Notes: generated by a model from the letters alone, not told the origin. Positions 16,229 through 25,533 are shown, counted from the stretch's first letter. The stretch: 54,175 bases of DNA from an uncultured Lachnospiraceae bacterium (GCA_944381745.1 CALWMI010000088.1:1-54175), one strand, 5' to 3'. Numbers and translations: made by a program.

Positions 16229-16912
16229 TTATGCATTCTCTTTGTTTTTCTGTATGCTTTTCATAATGCTCAGCTCCTGGTGATCGATGTGCTCCACCGC
16301 CACCTGGCACACCTTGCCCTTATCCCTCTCCTTGAGGGCCATCAGAATCGCCTCGTGCTCGTCCGCCAGTATCCCGTGGCTGTTGTAATCCTTCAGATAC
16401 TCCACCCGGTAGCGGTACATCTGCTCCCTCAGGTTGCTCAGGATCTGGATCAGCCTGGCATTCCCAGTGGCCTCGTAAATAATTTCATGGAATTCCACGT
16501 CTGTCTCCGCGATCAGGGGCAGATCCTCGCAGTACATAATATCCCGAAATTTCTTGGCCACCAGCGTCAGGCGGTTCAGCTCTGGCTCTGTGATCTTGTC
16601 GCAGGCAATTTTCACCGCCAGCTCCTCCAGCGCCCGGCGCACCTCCAGCACATCGCGCATGCTTTTCTCCGTGATCTCCGACACCTCCGCCCCCCTGCGG
16701 GGGATCATCGTAACCAGGCCTTCCAGCTCCAGCTTGCGGATGGCCTCCCGCACAGGAGTCCTGCTGACGCCTAAGCGGCTGGCAAGCTGCACCTCCATCA
16801 GCCTCTCCCCTGGCTTCAAGTCTCCTTTCAGGATGGCGCGGCGAAGCGTGTGGAATACCACGTCCCGCAGCGGCATATACTCATCCACAATCGGCTTGAT
16901 GTCCTCAATCAT
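16229..16912 (-). CDS. GntR family transcriptional regulator, FCD (FadR) type
   Basis: The 227-residue regulator has an N-terminal winged helix-turn-helix (about residues 12-75: LRRAILKGDLKPGERLMEVQLASRLGVSRTPVREAIRKLELEGLV) and a C-terminal helical FCD ligand domain (about 85-210) with the metal/ligand-type pattern DVEFHEIIYEATGN and a later DEHEAI. The start overlaps the ispE stop by 4 bp, so the two are co-transcribed. No operator or catabolic target is adjacent; the ligand cannot be told from sequence. Confidence 0.9.
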   Translation of the reverse strand: MIEDIKPIVDEYMPLRDVVFHTLRRAILKGDLKPGERLMEVQLASRLGVSRTPVREAIRKLELEGLVTMIPRRGAEVSEITEKSMRDVLEVRRALEELAVKIACDKITEPELNRLTLVAKKFRDIMYCEDLPLIAETDVEFHEIIYEATGNARLIQILSNLREQMYRYRVEYLKDYNSHGILADEHEAILMALKERDKGKVCQVAVEHIDHQELSIMKSIQKNKENA

Positions 16913-17796
16913 TCGTTTCGCCTCCCACCGTGAAAAATGTACGTCAGGTACACCTGCCGGGCCAGCCCTGCCCTCTTCAGGCGCCGCAGCGCCTCCTCAG
17001 CCGTCCCCTTGTCCTCGAACAGGCCGAATACCGTGGGCCCGCTCCCGCTCATCATGGCTCCCAGCGCTCCGCTCCTGCGCATCACATCCTTGATCTCCTC
17101 TATCACCGGGTATTCCCGGGCGGTGACCAGCTCCAGCACATTTCCCATTGTGCGGGCAACCTCCCGCAGATTCCCTTCCCGTATCGCCGCGATGGAGGCG
17201 TTGATATCCGGATGCTGTTCCCGCCTCAGCTCATTGGCGTGGAGATTCTCGTAGACAAAACGGGTGGACACGCTGATGCCGGGCTTCGCCACCAGCACCG
17301 GACACGGCGGCATGGGCGGCAGCCGTGTCAGCTTCTCCCCGATGCCCTCCGCCAGCGCTGTTCCTCTCATCAGGCAGTAGGGCACGTCGGCCCCCAGCCG
17401 CACGCCCCGCTCCATCAGCTCCTCTGTGCGAATCCCCAGGCCGTACAGCCGGTTCAGCCCGTACAGCACGCTCGCCGCGTCCGTGCTTCCTCCTGCCATC
17501 CCTGCTGCCACCGGGATCTTCTTCTTCAAGTCGATAAACAGCCCGCCGGGCAGATGGAATTCATCCATCAAAAGCTTTGCTGCCTTGTACACCAGATTGT
17601 TCTCATTCCCCGGCAGGTACGGAAGGTTTGTGCGCACATGGATCTTCGGCGCCTGCGTCTTTGTGATCGTGAGAAGGTCATACAGGCCGACTGTCTGCAT
17701 GATCATCCGCACCTCGTGGTAACCATCCTCTCTCCTGCGCAGCACGTCCAGGCCAAGATTAATTTTTGCCCTTGCTTTTAAACGGATCCTCTCCAT
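16909..17796 (-). CDS. ispE: 4-diphosphocytidyl-2-C-methyl-D-erythritol kinase
   Basis: IspE phosphorylates CDP-methylerythritol in the MEP isoprenoid pathway. This GHMP kinase of 295 residues has the N-terminal KARAKINLGLDVL, the substrate segment RREDGYHEVRMIMQTV, the ATP loop KIPVAAGMAGGSTDAASV (about residues 93-110) and the C-terminal MSGSGPTVFGLF. Length is normal. The ATG at 17796 is preceded by GGAGGGAAAC. It forms an operon with the GntR gene. Confidence 0.96.
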   Translation of the reverse strand: MERIRLKARAKINLGLDVLRRREDGYHEVRMIMQTVGLYDLLTITKTQAPKIHVRTNLPYLPGNENNLVYKAAKLLMDEFHLPGGLFIDLKKKIPVAAGMAGGSTDAASVLYGLNRLYGLGIRTEELMERGVRLGADVPYCLMRGTALAEGIGEKLTRLPPMPPCPVLVAKPGISVSTRFVYENLHANELRREQHPDINASIAAIREGNLREVARTMGNVLELVTAREYPVIEEIKDVMRRSGALGAMMSGSGPTVFGLFEDKGTAEEALRRLKRAGLARQVYLTYIFHGGRRNE

Positions 17797-17892
17797 GTTT
17801 CCCTCCTGTACTTTGTATACATCTTATTATACATGAGTTTTCTACAGAAAAGCAACCGTTTCTTCGCCTCAATGGCAGCCACACATGCGCGG

Positions 17893-17921
17893 AAAAAGGG
17901 GCGCTGCCGCTACAGTGCCCC
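17893..17921 (-). terminator. Intrinsic terminator overlapping the DUF3794-LysM stop codon
   Basis: On the minus strand GGGGCACTG and CAGCGCCCC form a stem with one internal mismatch around TAGCGG, followed by TTTTT (17897-17893). The stop codon TAG (17912-17910) lies in the loop. It separates this gene from ispE. Confidence 0.75.
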
Positions 17922-19478
17922 CGCGTTGACCGCCTTCATGACCAGTATTTTCTCTCCTGGCTTGACTGCCGCTGCCGGGAGGTGGTTCATCCGGCGGATC
18001 TCCTCCACCGTCGTCCGGTAGCGCTTGGCAATCTCCCACAGGTCATCCCCGCTCCCGGCAATATATCCCACAATGCCTGGCAGCTCCTGCAGCTTGCCGT
18101 AATCCACCGGCAGCTCCTCGATCTCCCGCACAGTCTCCTCCAATTTCGGCCTGCGCGCCAGCAGATGGAAGCCCAGTGTCACGCGGATTTCTGCCTCGTC
18201 AGAGTCCGCCATCGACGCTGTGACCTGTTCCGCCTCGCCCCAGAGGGAATAGGTGCAGGTGGCGTCCATGTCCGCCGCCTCCAGCACATGCCGGAAGGGC
18301 ACCTCCCCCTTCGCGCAGCCAAAGGGCATGCTGTCGCTGGAAGTGACGTACAGCACCTGCACCAGAACCACACCCTCCGCCTCCAGTCCCTGGCTGGTGG
18401 GATGTACCTCCTCAATGACTGCCTTCCCGGAGCAGTGGCAGATCTGGAGCACTGCCAAATCCTCCTGCCGCACACGGATGCGCTGGCTGCACCGCGCTTT
18501 GGAATGGTTGCACAGCAGCAGGGTGTCCAGCTTCACCGGCTCCTTTTTCAGGACGAGCTCCCCGGCCAAGCTGTAGGCATCGTCCAGGATTTCCACAGTC
18601 TCCTCCTGGTACATCCGGATGTCCAGCTCAAGCACCGCCTGCGCCTGGAAAATTCTCTGCTCTCCGTCATAGTCCGGCTTCGGCTCCAGTTCCCGCTGCG
18701 CCAGGGATACCCGTATGTCTGGCACCAGCTCCGGCGCGCAGCCTGCGCAGTCCACCATCCCGGCAAACGGCAGGACGGACGCCGCCCACTGCGCCTGCTC
18801 CTCCTGTTCCCCCTGATACAGGGCGAAGACACTCAGCTCTCCCTGGACGGATAATTTGCCTTCCAGCTGGCGCACCTCCGTGCCCTGCAGCTCCATCTCC
18901 TTCCACAGCAGCCCGGCAATATTCGCCTGGCTTCCGGTGAGCAGCATCTCGTCCTTGACCCTCAGCGTATCCTTCTTGCTCACTGCAAGCTTCAGCACGC
19001 GCACTTCTTTTTTCTTCACCTGTATATCCGGCTCGTCCCCGGCGGCGCAGGTAAGCTCCTCGTCATACAGCTCCTCGGCGGTCACGGTGAAGGACACCAC
19101 GGAGCGGATGCTGATTTTCCTGGAATTGACTGCAGAGACATTGAGATCCTCCACATCCCAGTCAATTTTCAGCGTCTCCCCTCCCTCCAGGTCTTCTATA
19201 TGGACGGCCTCCTCAAAAGGCAGCTGCCCCTCCAGGCTCTGCATCCTGCCCGTTCCTTCTGCGGACAGATACAAGATATGTACGGCCAGGCATCCCTTCA
19301 GGACAACCCGGTCCTTCTCCGGCCGCGCCTCTTCCATCTGTATTTCCCCCTGATCCAGAATCAGCTTCCTGATGTCCGGCTTTCTGTCTGGGACATTCCA
19401 ATCGTTATCCAGTGTGATCTGACTGACTGCCCTGCTTTTCTGCCGGGTCATATGCACATGCTTTTTCTCCGTCTGCAA
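17910..19478 (-). CDS. DUF3794 (SPOCS) and LysM domain protein, probable spore coat/cortex protein
   Basis: The 522-residue protein has repeated beta-rich SPOCS (DUF3794) modules over most of its length, e.g. EARPEKDRVVLKGCLAVHIL and LDIRMYQEETVEILDDAYSL, and a C-terminal LysM domain (about the last 50 residues: GDDLWEIAKRYRTTVEEIRRMN...VKPGEKILV) that should bind peptidoglycan. This architecture is widespread in Clostridia spore-associated proteins. The start is taken as TTG 19478, preceded by GGAGGGATTTGG; ATG 19526 lacks such a site. It is not in an operon with ispE, as a terminator follows it. Confidence 0.85.
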   Translation of the reverse strand: MQTEKKHVHMTRQKSRAVSQITLDNDWNVPDRKPDIRKLILDQGEIQMEEARPEKDRVVLKGCLAVHILYLSAEGTGRMQSLEGQLPFEEAVHIEDLEGGETLKIDWDVEDLNVSAVNSRKISIRSVVSFTVTAEELYDEELTCAAGDEPDIQVKKKEVRVLKLAVSKKDTLRVKDEMLLTGSQANIAGLLWKEMELQGTEVRQLEGKLSVQGELSVFALYQGEQEEQAQWAASVLPFAGMVDCAGCAPELVPDIRVSLAQRELEPKPDYDGEQRIFQAQAVLELDIRMYQEETVEILDDAYSLAGELVLKKEPVKLDTLLLCNHSKARCSQRIRVRQEDLAVLQICHCSGKAVIEEVHPTSQGLEAEGVVLVQVLYVTSSDSMPFGCAKGEVPFRHVLEAADMDATCTYSLWGEAEQVTASMADSDEAEIRVTLGFHLLARRPKLEETVREIEELPVDYGKLQELPGIVGYIAGSGDDLWEIAKRYRTTVEEIRRMNHLPAAAVKPGEKILVMKAVNAGAL

Positions 19479-19598
19479 CCAAATCCCTCCTACTGCCTCC
19501 TGTATACAGCTATCGGACTGCCTCAATCTGTCTACAGCTATCTATACCTATTCTATGACGGCTTCCCCATGCCTATGCCCCAGCCTGAGATTTTCCAG

Positions 19599-20012
19599 TC
19601 ACTGGAATACCACCGGCTTCCCCGGATCCTCCGTCTTCACAACAATATAGGGGTAGGACGTCCCTCCCTTCACGTCCTCCTGCTCCGGCCCCAGCAGGTT
19701 GGTATCGAAATACACCGCGTTGGCCGCCTCATAAAACTCCCTGACCTGGACGCAGAATCCTCCTCCCTCCTGCGCCCCGTAGCCAGCTGCCACGTAGAGC
19801 CAGCCTCCATCCACGTATGTCATGCAAAATTTTTCCTCCTTCTGGCCGCTGATCCGCTCCTGCAGCTCCTCGGGCACATGCTCCGGGGCCGTCACCGTGA
19901 ATTCCAGATCCCTTATCTTCTGCGGCTCCTCCTCTGCCGCACAGGCACAGAAGGACAGCGCCAGCAGAAGCCACGCCCCGATTCTTCCAAGCCTCCTCGC
20001 CAAACTGTCCAC
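19599..20012 (-). CDS. PrcB-like lipoprotein
   Basis: The 137-residue protein has an N-terminal signal peptide with a likely lipobox ending in CAC (LLALSFCAC, residues about 16-24). The C-terminal part reads GGGFCVQVREFYEAANAVYF...TSYPYIVVK, the pattern of the PrcB C-terminal domain of protease-complex accessory lipoproteins. It would sit on the outer face of the membrane. It starts at ATG 20012 and lies after, and in the same orientation as, no other gene; its neighbour malQ is divergent. Function in Clostridia is not established. Confidence 0.7.
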   Translation of the reverse strand: MDSLARRLGRIGAWLLLALSFCACAAEEEPQKIRDLEFTVTAPEHVPEELQERISGQKEEKFCMTYVDGGWLYVAAGYGAQEGGGFCVQVREFYEAANAVYFDTNLLGPEQEDVKGGTSYPYIVVKTEDPGKPVVFQ

Positions 20013-20080
20013 ACGCCCCCATCCTTCTTCCCTTTATCACCAGTCTATTTCCATCCGCCCCCTGTTATGATGGGTTTTCC

Positions 20081-20109
20081 TTGTTTTTTGCCGTCCCCGC
20101 GTCTATAAT
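20081..20109 (+). promoter_or_regulatory. Probable promoter of malQ-plsC
   Basis: TTGTTT (20081-20086), a 17-bp spacer and a perfect TATAAT (20104-20109) precede malQ. The -35 matches only three consensus bases. The ATG at 20146 follows AGGAGAA. Confidence 0.6.
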
Positions 20110-20145
20110 AGGCATAGATATACCCTTACGATTAGGAGAACATTC

Positions 20146-21675
20146 ATGAGCAATACCGTTTCTTATTCTTACACAGACGACGGCCGGCGCTATGCGGGTG
20201 TGCTCGTGCACCCCACCAGCTTTCCGTCCCCCTACGGCATCGGCGACCTGGGGCCCGGCGCCTATGCCTTCCTGGATTTCCTGAAGGCTGCCGGACAGAC
20301 CCTCTGGCAGGTGCTCCCCCTTGGCCCCACCGGTTTCGGGGACTCCCCTTATCAGAGCTTCTCTTCCTTCGCAGGCCAGCCCCTCCTCATCAGCCCGGAC
20401 AAGCTTGTGGAAGACGGGCTGCTGAAGGAGGAAGATATCCGCGCAGTCCCCTGCCCGGCCTTCGACCCCCGCAGAGTATCCTACGCCCAGGTGATTCCCT
20501 ACAAGAATCAGCTCCTGCGGCTGGCCTACGGCCGCTTCAAGGCTTCGCAGGATCCGCTCCTGCTGCGGGACTATTTCCTGTTCTACAAGGCGAACAAATG
20601 GTGGGCGGACGACTATGCCTTTTTCATGGCCGCCAAGGACTGGCATGAAGGACGTCCCTTCACCCAGTGGGAGCCGGAGCTGGTGCATCCGTCGCCAAAG
20701 ACCCGCCGCGCCTGGACACTGCGCCTGGAGGATGGCATCCGCTACTACCTGTTTGTGCAGTTTCTCTTCTTCCGCCAGTGGGGGGAGCTGCGGGACTACG
20801 CCCACGCCAGCGGTATCCAGATTATCGGGGATATCCCCATCTTCTGCGCGCCTGACAGCGCGGATGTGTGGGCACACCCGGAGCTTTTCACATTGGACAG
20901 CCAGGGCTTTCCCACCGAAGTGTCCGGCGTCCCCCCCGACTATTTCTCCGCCGACGGGCAGCTGTGGGGCAATCCCCTCTACCGCTGGGAAGCCCATGAG
21001 CAGGACGGATTTGCCTGGTGGATCCGCCGCATCCAGCACCAGCTCTCCCTGGTGGACTTCCTGCGCATCGACCATTTCCGCGGATTCTGCGCCTGCTGGT
21101 CAGTGGCGGCGGGAGCTCCCAATGCCCGGATCGGCGTGTGGAAGCCTGCCCCCGGCTGGCAGCTGTTCCAGGCAGTGCAGGCCGCCCTGGGAGGCCCTCT
21201 TCCCATTATCGCCGAAGATCTGGGCATTATCACCCCAGACGTGGCCGCCCTGCGGGACCGCCTAGGGCTCCCCGGAATGAAGGTGCTCCAGTTCGCCTTC
21301 GAGGACAGCCAGGAGAATGACTTTCTCCCACACCAGTTCAAGACCACCAACTGCCTGTGTTACACAGGCACCCACGACAATGATACCTCCACCGGATGGT
21401 TCTACCACACGTCCGGCGCCAACCGCGACAAGGTGCGCCGCTATATGAACAGCGACCTGTCTGGTATCAGCTGGGACTTCATCCGCATCTGCCTGGGCAC
21501 GATCGCCAAATATGCCCTTTATCCCATGCAGGATCTCCTTCACATGGGAAGCGACTGCCGGATGAACCTGCCCGGGGTGTCCGGCAACAACTGGTGCTGG
21601 CGTTACTGTGCAGAGGACCTGAACCCGGAGATGGCGTCCGCCCTCTGCAGGCTTACAAAATTATTCGGCAGATAG
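20146..21675 (+). CDS. malQ: 4-alpha-glucanotransferase (amylomaltase, GH77)
   Basis: MalQ transfers maltodextrin segments between glucans in glycogen/maltose metabolism, in the cytoplasm. The 509 residues include the family start region RYAGVLVHPTSFPSPYGIGDLG, the QVLPLGPTGFGDSPYQSFS block and the GH77 catalytic residues: nucleophile Asp309 in LRIDHFRGF, acid/base Glu357 in IAEDLG, and Asp411 in GTHDND. Length is normal. Its own promoter lies upstream, and plsC starts 10 bp after its stop. Confidence 0.97.
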   Translation: MSNTVSYSYTDDGRRYAGVLVHPTSFPSPYGIGDLGPGAYAFLDFLKAAGQTLWQVLPLGPTGFGDSPYQSFSSFAGQPLLISPDKLVEDGLLKEEDIRAVPCPAFDPRRVSYAQVIPYKNQLLRLAYGRFKASQDPLLLRDYFLFYKANKWWADDYAFFMAAKDWHEGRPFTQWEPELVHPSPKTRRAWTLRLEDGIRYYLFVQFLFFRQWGELRDYAHASGIQIIGDIPIFCAPDSADVWAHPELFTLDSQGFPTEVSGVPPDYFSADGQLWGNPLYRWEAHEQDGFAWWIRRIQHQLSLVDFLRIDHFRGFCACWSVAAGAPNARIGVWKPAPGWQLFQAVQAALGGPLPIIAEDLGIITPDVAALRDRLGLPGMKVLQFAFEDSQENDFLPHQFKTTNCLCYTGTHDNDTSTGWFYHTSGANRDKVRRYMNSDLSGISWDFIRICLGTIAKYALYPMQDLLHMGSDCRMNLPGVSGNNWCWRYCAEDLNPEMASALCRLTKLFGR

Positions 21676-21685
21676 GGAGGCTCTT

Positions 21686-22444
21686 ATGTTTCGATTTTTG
21701 ATCATTGTCTTTTTTGTGGTGTGCTATCTGATTTTCCTCATACCTGTCCTGGCGTTTGAGTGGGTCTACCGGAAGGTGAACCCCCAGAGGGCGGATGAGC
21801 AGCAGCTGCACTGTGTCCAGGCCGCATTCCGCCTGATTCTCAAGCTTGCCGGGACAGAGGCGGTTATCCTGGGAGAGGAGCACGTGCCCACAGACACAGC
21901 CGTGCTCTATGTCTGCAACCATCAGAGCTTCTTTGATATCCTGCTGACCTACTCCCGGGTTCCCCGGCTGACCGGCTATGTGGCCAAGAAGGAGATGGAG
22001 AAGATCCCCCTGCTGTCCACCTGGATGAAGCGGCTGCACTGCCTTTTCCTCGACCGCAAAAACATGAAGGAAGGGCTGAAGACCATCCTTGCCGGCATCC
22101 AGCTCGTGAAGGACGGGATCTCCGTCTGTATCTTCCCGGAGGGCACCCGCAACAAGACCGGGGAGCTGATGCTTCCCTTCAAGGAGGGAAGCCTGAAAAT
22201 TGCAGAAAAAACGGGCTGCCCCATTGTTCCCATCGCCGTGACCAACTCGGCGCAGATCTTCGAGAACCATTTCCCGAAGGTCACGCCCTGCCGCGTGATT
22301 GTGGAATATGGACAGCCCATCTATCCCAAGGACCTCTCCAAGGAGGACAAGAAATTTCTCGGCGCCTACTGCCAGAACATTATCGCCCAGATGCTCAGGA
22401 AAAACGCTCCCTCAGCAGATCTACCACCTTCTCAAACCCCATAA
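21686..22444 (+). CDS. plsC: 1-acyl-sn-glycerol-3-phosphate acyltransferase
   Basis: PlsC acylates lysophosphatidate to phosphatidate at the membrane. The 252-residue protein has an N-terminal membrane helix (FLIIVFFVVCYLIFLIPVLA), the catalytic HX4D motif NHQSFFD (His79, Asp84) and the substrate motif FPEGTRNKTG near residue 150. It is preceded by GGGAGG and probably co-transcribed with malQ. Its last 17 codons are antisense to the end of murF (50-bp 3' overlap), and the tail beyond the conserved domain is poorly conserved in character. Confidence 0.93.
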   Translation: MFRFLIIVFFVVCYLIFLIPVLAFEWVYRKVNPQRADEQQLHCVQAAFRLILKLAGTEAVILGEEHVPTDTAVLYVCNHQSFFDILLTYSRVPRLTGYVAKKEMEKIPLLSTWMKRLHCLFLDRKNMKEGLKTILAGIQLVKDGISVCIFPEGTRNKTGELMLPFKEGSLKIAEKTGCPIVPIAVTNSAQIFENHFPKVTPCRVIVEYGQPIYPKDLSKEDKKFLGAYCQNIIAQMLRKNAPSADLPPSQTP

Positions 22445-23768
22445 AGTGGGACGCCTTCACCAGGACGGTGTCCCCCTCCTCCAACAGCTCCGGGAGCTGC
22501 CTTAGAAGCTCCTCCCGGTCTGGGAAGTACACGATATGGCTTCCAGAGTGGGTGGACTGGGCCCCCTTCACCATGTGCTGGGCCAGCTTTCCCGCGCACA
22601 GGATCAGCTGTATGCCGTTCTGCCCTGCCCGCACGCCCACCTGCCGGTGGAGCTTCTCCTCATTCTCTCCCAGCTCTCCCATGTCGCCCAGGACAGCCAC
22701 CCTGCGCCCCAGAGCGCAGCCCAGCACATCCAGGGACGCCGCCATGGATACGGGATTGGCATTGTAGCAGTCGTCAATCACTGTGAGATGCTCCAGCCGC
22801 ACGATATGGTTCCTGCCTCCCACAGGCTCGAGGGCTTCAATCCCTTCTTTGATCTCCTGCATTCCAAGCCCCATGGCCATCCCTGCCGCAGCCCCTGCCA
22901 GCGCATTGTACACCATATGGATGCCAGGAATCGGGATATGCACCCGCACCCGCTCCGCACCGGCGCAGATATCCGCATCCACGCCTTCCAGCCCACGGTT
23001 CTCTATGTGCTCCGCCCACACGTCGTTGCCCTGGCCGGTTCCATAGAAGCACGGGCGGATCCCCGCCCTGTCCCGCAGGGTACGAAGCTTGTCGTCATCC
23101 CCGTTCAGGCATGCGATACAGCCATCCGCCGCGTAGTCGAAAATCTCTGATTTCGCCTTCAGGATCCCGTCCCGAGACTTCAGGTTCTCCAGATGGCACA
23201 GCCCGATGTTCGTCATCACACATACATCCGGCCGGGCAATCTTGCTCAGCCGGTGCATCTCGCCAAAATCGCTGATCCCCAGCTCCAGCACCGCCACTTC
23301 GTGCTCCGGCCGGATCCGGAAAATCGTCAGCGGGACGCCCAGCTCATTGTTAAAGTTGCCCTCTGTCTTCAAGACCCGGTATCTCTGGCCCAGGACGGAG
23401 GCCACCATCTCCTTCGTACTCGTCTTGCCCACGCTGCCAGCCACAGCCACCACGGGAATCCCCATCACCTGCCGGTAATACTCGGCGATATCCTTCAGCG
23501 CCTGATAGCAGGATTCCACCATAATATAAGGCCCGTCAAGCCCTGCCGGGTCCTCCACCAAGGCGCAGGATGCGCCCTGCTCGTAGGCCGCCGGCACAAA
23601 GCTGTGCCCGTCCACCCGCGAGCCCTTGAGGGCTGCGAACAGGCACCCCTTCTCTATCTTTCTGCTGTCGGTTGTAACCGCCGTCACCTCCGTGTCCCGG
23701 ATGGCCTCCGGCCCATAATAGATTCCCTGGCATGCCTTTGCGATCTGCCCCGGCGTCAGTCCCTTCAT
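22395..23768 (-). CDS. murF: UDP-N-acetylmuramoyl-tripeptide--D-alanyl-D-alanine ligase
   Basis: MurF adds D-Ala-D-Ala to UDP-MurNAc-tripeptide, the last cytoplasmic step of the peptidoglycan precursor. The 457 residues contain the N-terminal VTTDSRKIEKGCLFAALKG, the P-loop VAGSVGKTSTKEMV, the central LELGISDFGEMHRLSKIARPDV...TNIGLCHLENL, and the C-terminal DDCYNANPVSM and VLGDMGELGE. The start is ATG 23768, preceded by GGAGAGGGAAG; an ATG 26 codons upstream adds a non-conserved leader. It lies directly after ddl, which makes its substrate. Confidence 0.95.
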   Translation of the reverse strand: MKGLTPGQIAKACQGIYYGPEAIRDTEVTAVTTDSRKIEKGCLFAALKGSRVDGHSFVPAAYEQGASCALVEDPAGLDGPYIMVESCYQALKDIAEYYRQVMGIPVVAVAGSVGKTSTKEMVASVLGQRYRVLKTEGNFNNELGVPLTIFRIRPEHEVAVLELGISDFGEMHRLSKIARPDVCVMTNIGLCHLENLKSRDGILKAKSEIFDYAADGCIACLNGDDDKLRTLRDRAGIRPCFYGTGQGNDVWAEHIENRGLEGVDADICAGAERVRVHIPIPGIHMVYNALAGAAAGMAMGLGMQEIKEGIEALEPVGGRNHIVRLEHLTVIDDCYNANPVSMAASLDVLGCALGRRVAVLGDMGELGENEEKLHRQVGVRAGQNGIQLILCAGKLAQHMVKGAQSTHSGSHIVYFPDREELLRQLPELLEEGDTVLVKASHFMGFEKVVDLLRERFS

Positions 23769-23803
23769 CTTCCCTCTCCTTTTCCTGCTTCTTCCTGTCT
23801 GTC

Positions 23804-24850
23804 CTACGCGTACTTCTCCATCGAAACTTCCACCAGCCTGCGGCACAGCGCATCAAAATCCATCCCCACTGCCGCCGCCTCCTGGGGCAGCAGGCTGGTG
23901 GGCGTCATGCCGGGAAGCGTGTTCGCCTCCAAGCAGTAGATGCCGCCCTGGGCATCCATCAGGAAATCGATCCTGGCATAGGCCTCCATCCCCAGCGCAC
24001 GGTATACCTTCTCCGCATAGGCCTGCATCCTCCCGGCCTGCTCCGGGGATATGTGGGCTGGGCAGGTCTCTACCGTGCTCCCCGCCTGGTATTTGTTCTT
24101 GTAATCGTAAAAGCCGCTGAGGGGCGCAATTTCTATGACCGGCAGCGCCTGCCCGTCGATCAGGCCCACGGAAAATTCCCGCCCGACGATAAAGCTCTCC
24201 ACGACTGCCTCCTCCTCAAAGGAGAAGGACAGCTCCAGCGCCTCCTTGAGTTCCTCCTCATTCTCCGCCTTGGACACGCCCACGCTGGAGCCTCCGCAGC
24301 AGGGCTTCACGATGCAGGGATAGCCGATCTCTTCTGTCCACACCGGCTCCTCCTGCCCCTTCCTGACCAGCATTCCCCTGGCCATCGGGATCCCCTCTGT
24401 CTGCAGGAATTTCCTGGTCATATATTTGTCCATGGAGATGGCGCTGCTCAGATAGCCGCAGCCTGTGTAACGGATCCCCATCAGATCGAAGGCCGCCTGG
24501 ATCCGCCCGTCCTCCCCGTTGCTGCCGTGCAGCGCGAGGAACACGATGTCCGCCATCCGGCATACCTCCAGCACGTGCGCGCCGAACATATTGCCCGACT
24601 GGTCTGCCCGGAGCGCGCGTATCTTCTGGATGTCCGGATCCGTCTCCCCGATGCCGGGGATGTTGGCATCCCACTGCGTCTCCCTCTCAAAAATATCCTC
24701 CAGGTGCTCCTCCCCCTCCAGGCCCAGGAACACATCCACCAGGATTGCTTGATGCCCGCTCCTCTTCAGCGACTGGTACACCATCCTCCCGGTCACAAGG
24801 GAGACATCCCTCTCTGTGCTGATCCCTCCTGCAAGCACCACGATTCTCAT
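23804..24850 (-). CDS. ddl: D-alanine--D-alanine ligase
   Basis: Ddl is an ATP-grasp enzyme that joins two D-alanines. The 348 residues show the N-terminal VLAGGISTERDVSL, the central HGSNGEDGRIQ, GCGYLSSAISMDKYMT, the ATP loop VKPCCGGSSVGVSK, REFSVGLIDGQALPVIEI and the C-terminal EANTLPGMTPTSLLP. The start is ATG 24850, preceded by GGGAGGGAAAC; an ATG six codons upstream is inferior. It forms a group with the downstream murF and upstream udk, with gaps of 20-35 bp. Confidence 0.95.
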   Translation of the reverse strand: MRIVVLAGGISTERDVSLVTGRMVYQSLKRSGHQAILVDVFLGLEGEEHLEDIFERETQWDANIPGIGETDPDIQKIRALRADQSGNMFGAHVLEVCRMADIVFLALHGSNGEDGRIQAAFDLMGIRYTGCGYLSSAISMDKYMTRKFLQTEGIPMARGMLVRKGQEEPVWTEEIGYPCIVKPCCGGSSVGVSKAENEEELKEALELSFSFEEEAVVESFIVGREFSVGLIDGQALPVIEIAPLSGFYDYKNKYQAGSTVETCPAHISPEQAGRMQAYAEKVYRALGMEAYARIDFLMDAQGGIYCLEANTLPGMTPTSLLPQEAAAVGMDFDALCRRLVEVSMEKYA

Positions 24851-24872
24851 CTGGTTTCCCTCCCTCATCTTC

Positions 24873-25496
24873 TCAATCCTCCGACGCCATGACCGTCTTC
24901 AGGTACTCTGTCAAAATACTGATTGCCAGCTTGTTCTGGCCTCCCCGGGGGATAATGATATCCGCGTATTTCTTTGTAGGCTCCACATACTTCTCGTGCA
25001 TCGGCTTCACGGTGGCGATATACTGGTTGACCACCGACTCTGCGCTCCTGCCCCTCTCCTTCATGTCCCGTATCAGCCGCCTGGTGATCCGCTCGTCCGC
25101 GTCCGCATCCACATAGACCTTGAGATCCAGCAGGCTCCTCAGTTCCCGGTTCTCCAGGATCATAATACCCTCCACAATCACCACCCGCTTCGGCTGCACC
25201 TTCACCGTCTCCGCCGAGCGGTTGTGCACGGTAAAATCATAGACCGGGCACTCGATCTCATGCCCCTCCTTCAGACGGCGCAGATCCTCCACCATCCGGT
25301 CCGTCTCCAGCGCGTCCGGATGGTCGTAGTTCAGCCTGCACCGCTCCTCATAGGTGAGGTCGTCATGTGCCTTGTAGTAGCTGTCGTGGCTGACGAAGCC
25401 GATATCGTCCCCAAAATAGTCCCGCAGCCTCCGTACCACCGTGGATTTCCCCGATGCGGAGCCCCCTGCGATGCCAATAATCCATACCTTCCCCAT
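24873..25496 (-). CDS. udk: Uridine kinase
   Basis: Udk phosphorylates uridine or cytidine in pyrimidine salvage. The 207-residue protein opens with IIGIAGGSASGKSTVVRRL (P-loop, residues 6-22) and carries FVSHDSYYK, the NYDHPDALETDRMVEDL block and the YDFTVHNRSAETVKVQPKRVVIVEGIM segment, all family hallmarks. It sits 22 bp upstream of ddl and 37 bp downstream of an unknown gene, apparently in one transcript. Confidence 0.95.
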   Translation of the reverse strand: MGKVWIIGIAGGSASGKSTVVRRLRDYFGDDIGFVSHDSYYKAHDDLTYEERCRLNYDHPDALETDRMVEDLRRLKEGHEIECPVYDFTVHNRSAETVKVQPKRVVIVEGIMILENRELRSLLDLKVYVDADADERITRRLIRDMKERGRSAESVVNQYIATVKPMHEKYVEPTKKYADIIIPRGGQNKLAISILTEYLKTVMASED

Positions 25497-25533
25497 AGCG
25501 TACCTCCCCTTGTTCCCTCTCCTGTGCCTGCCG

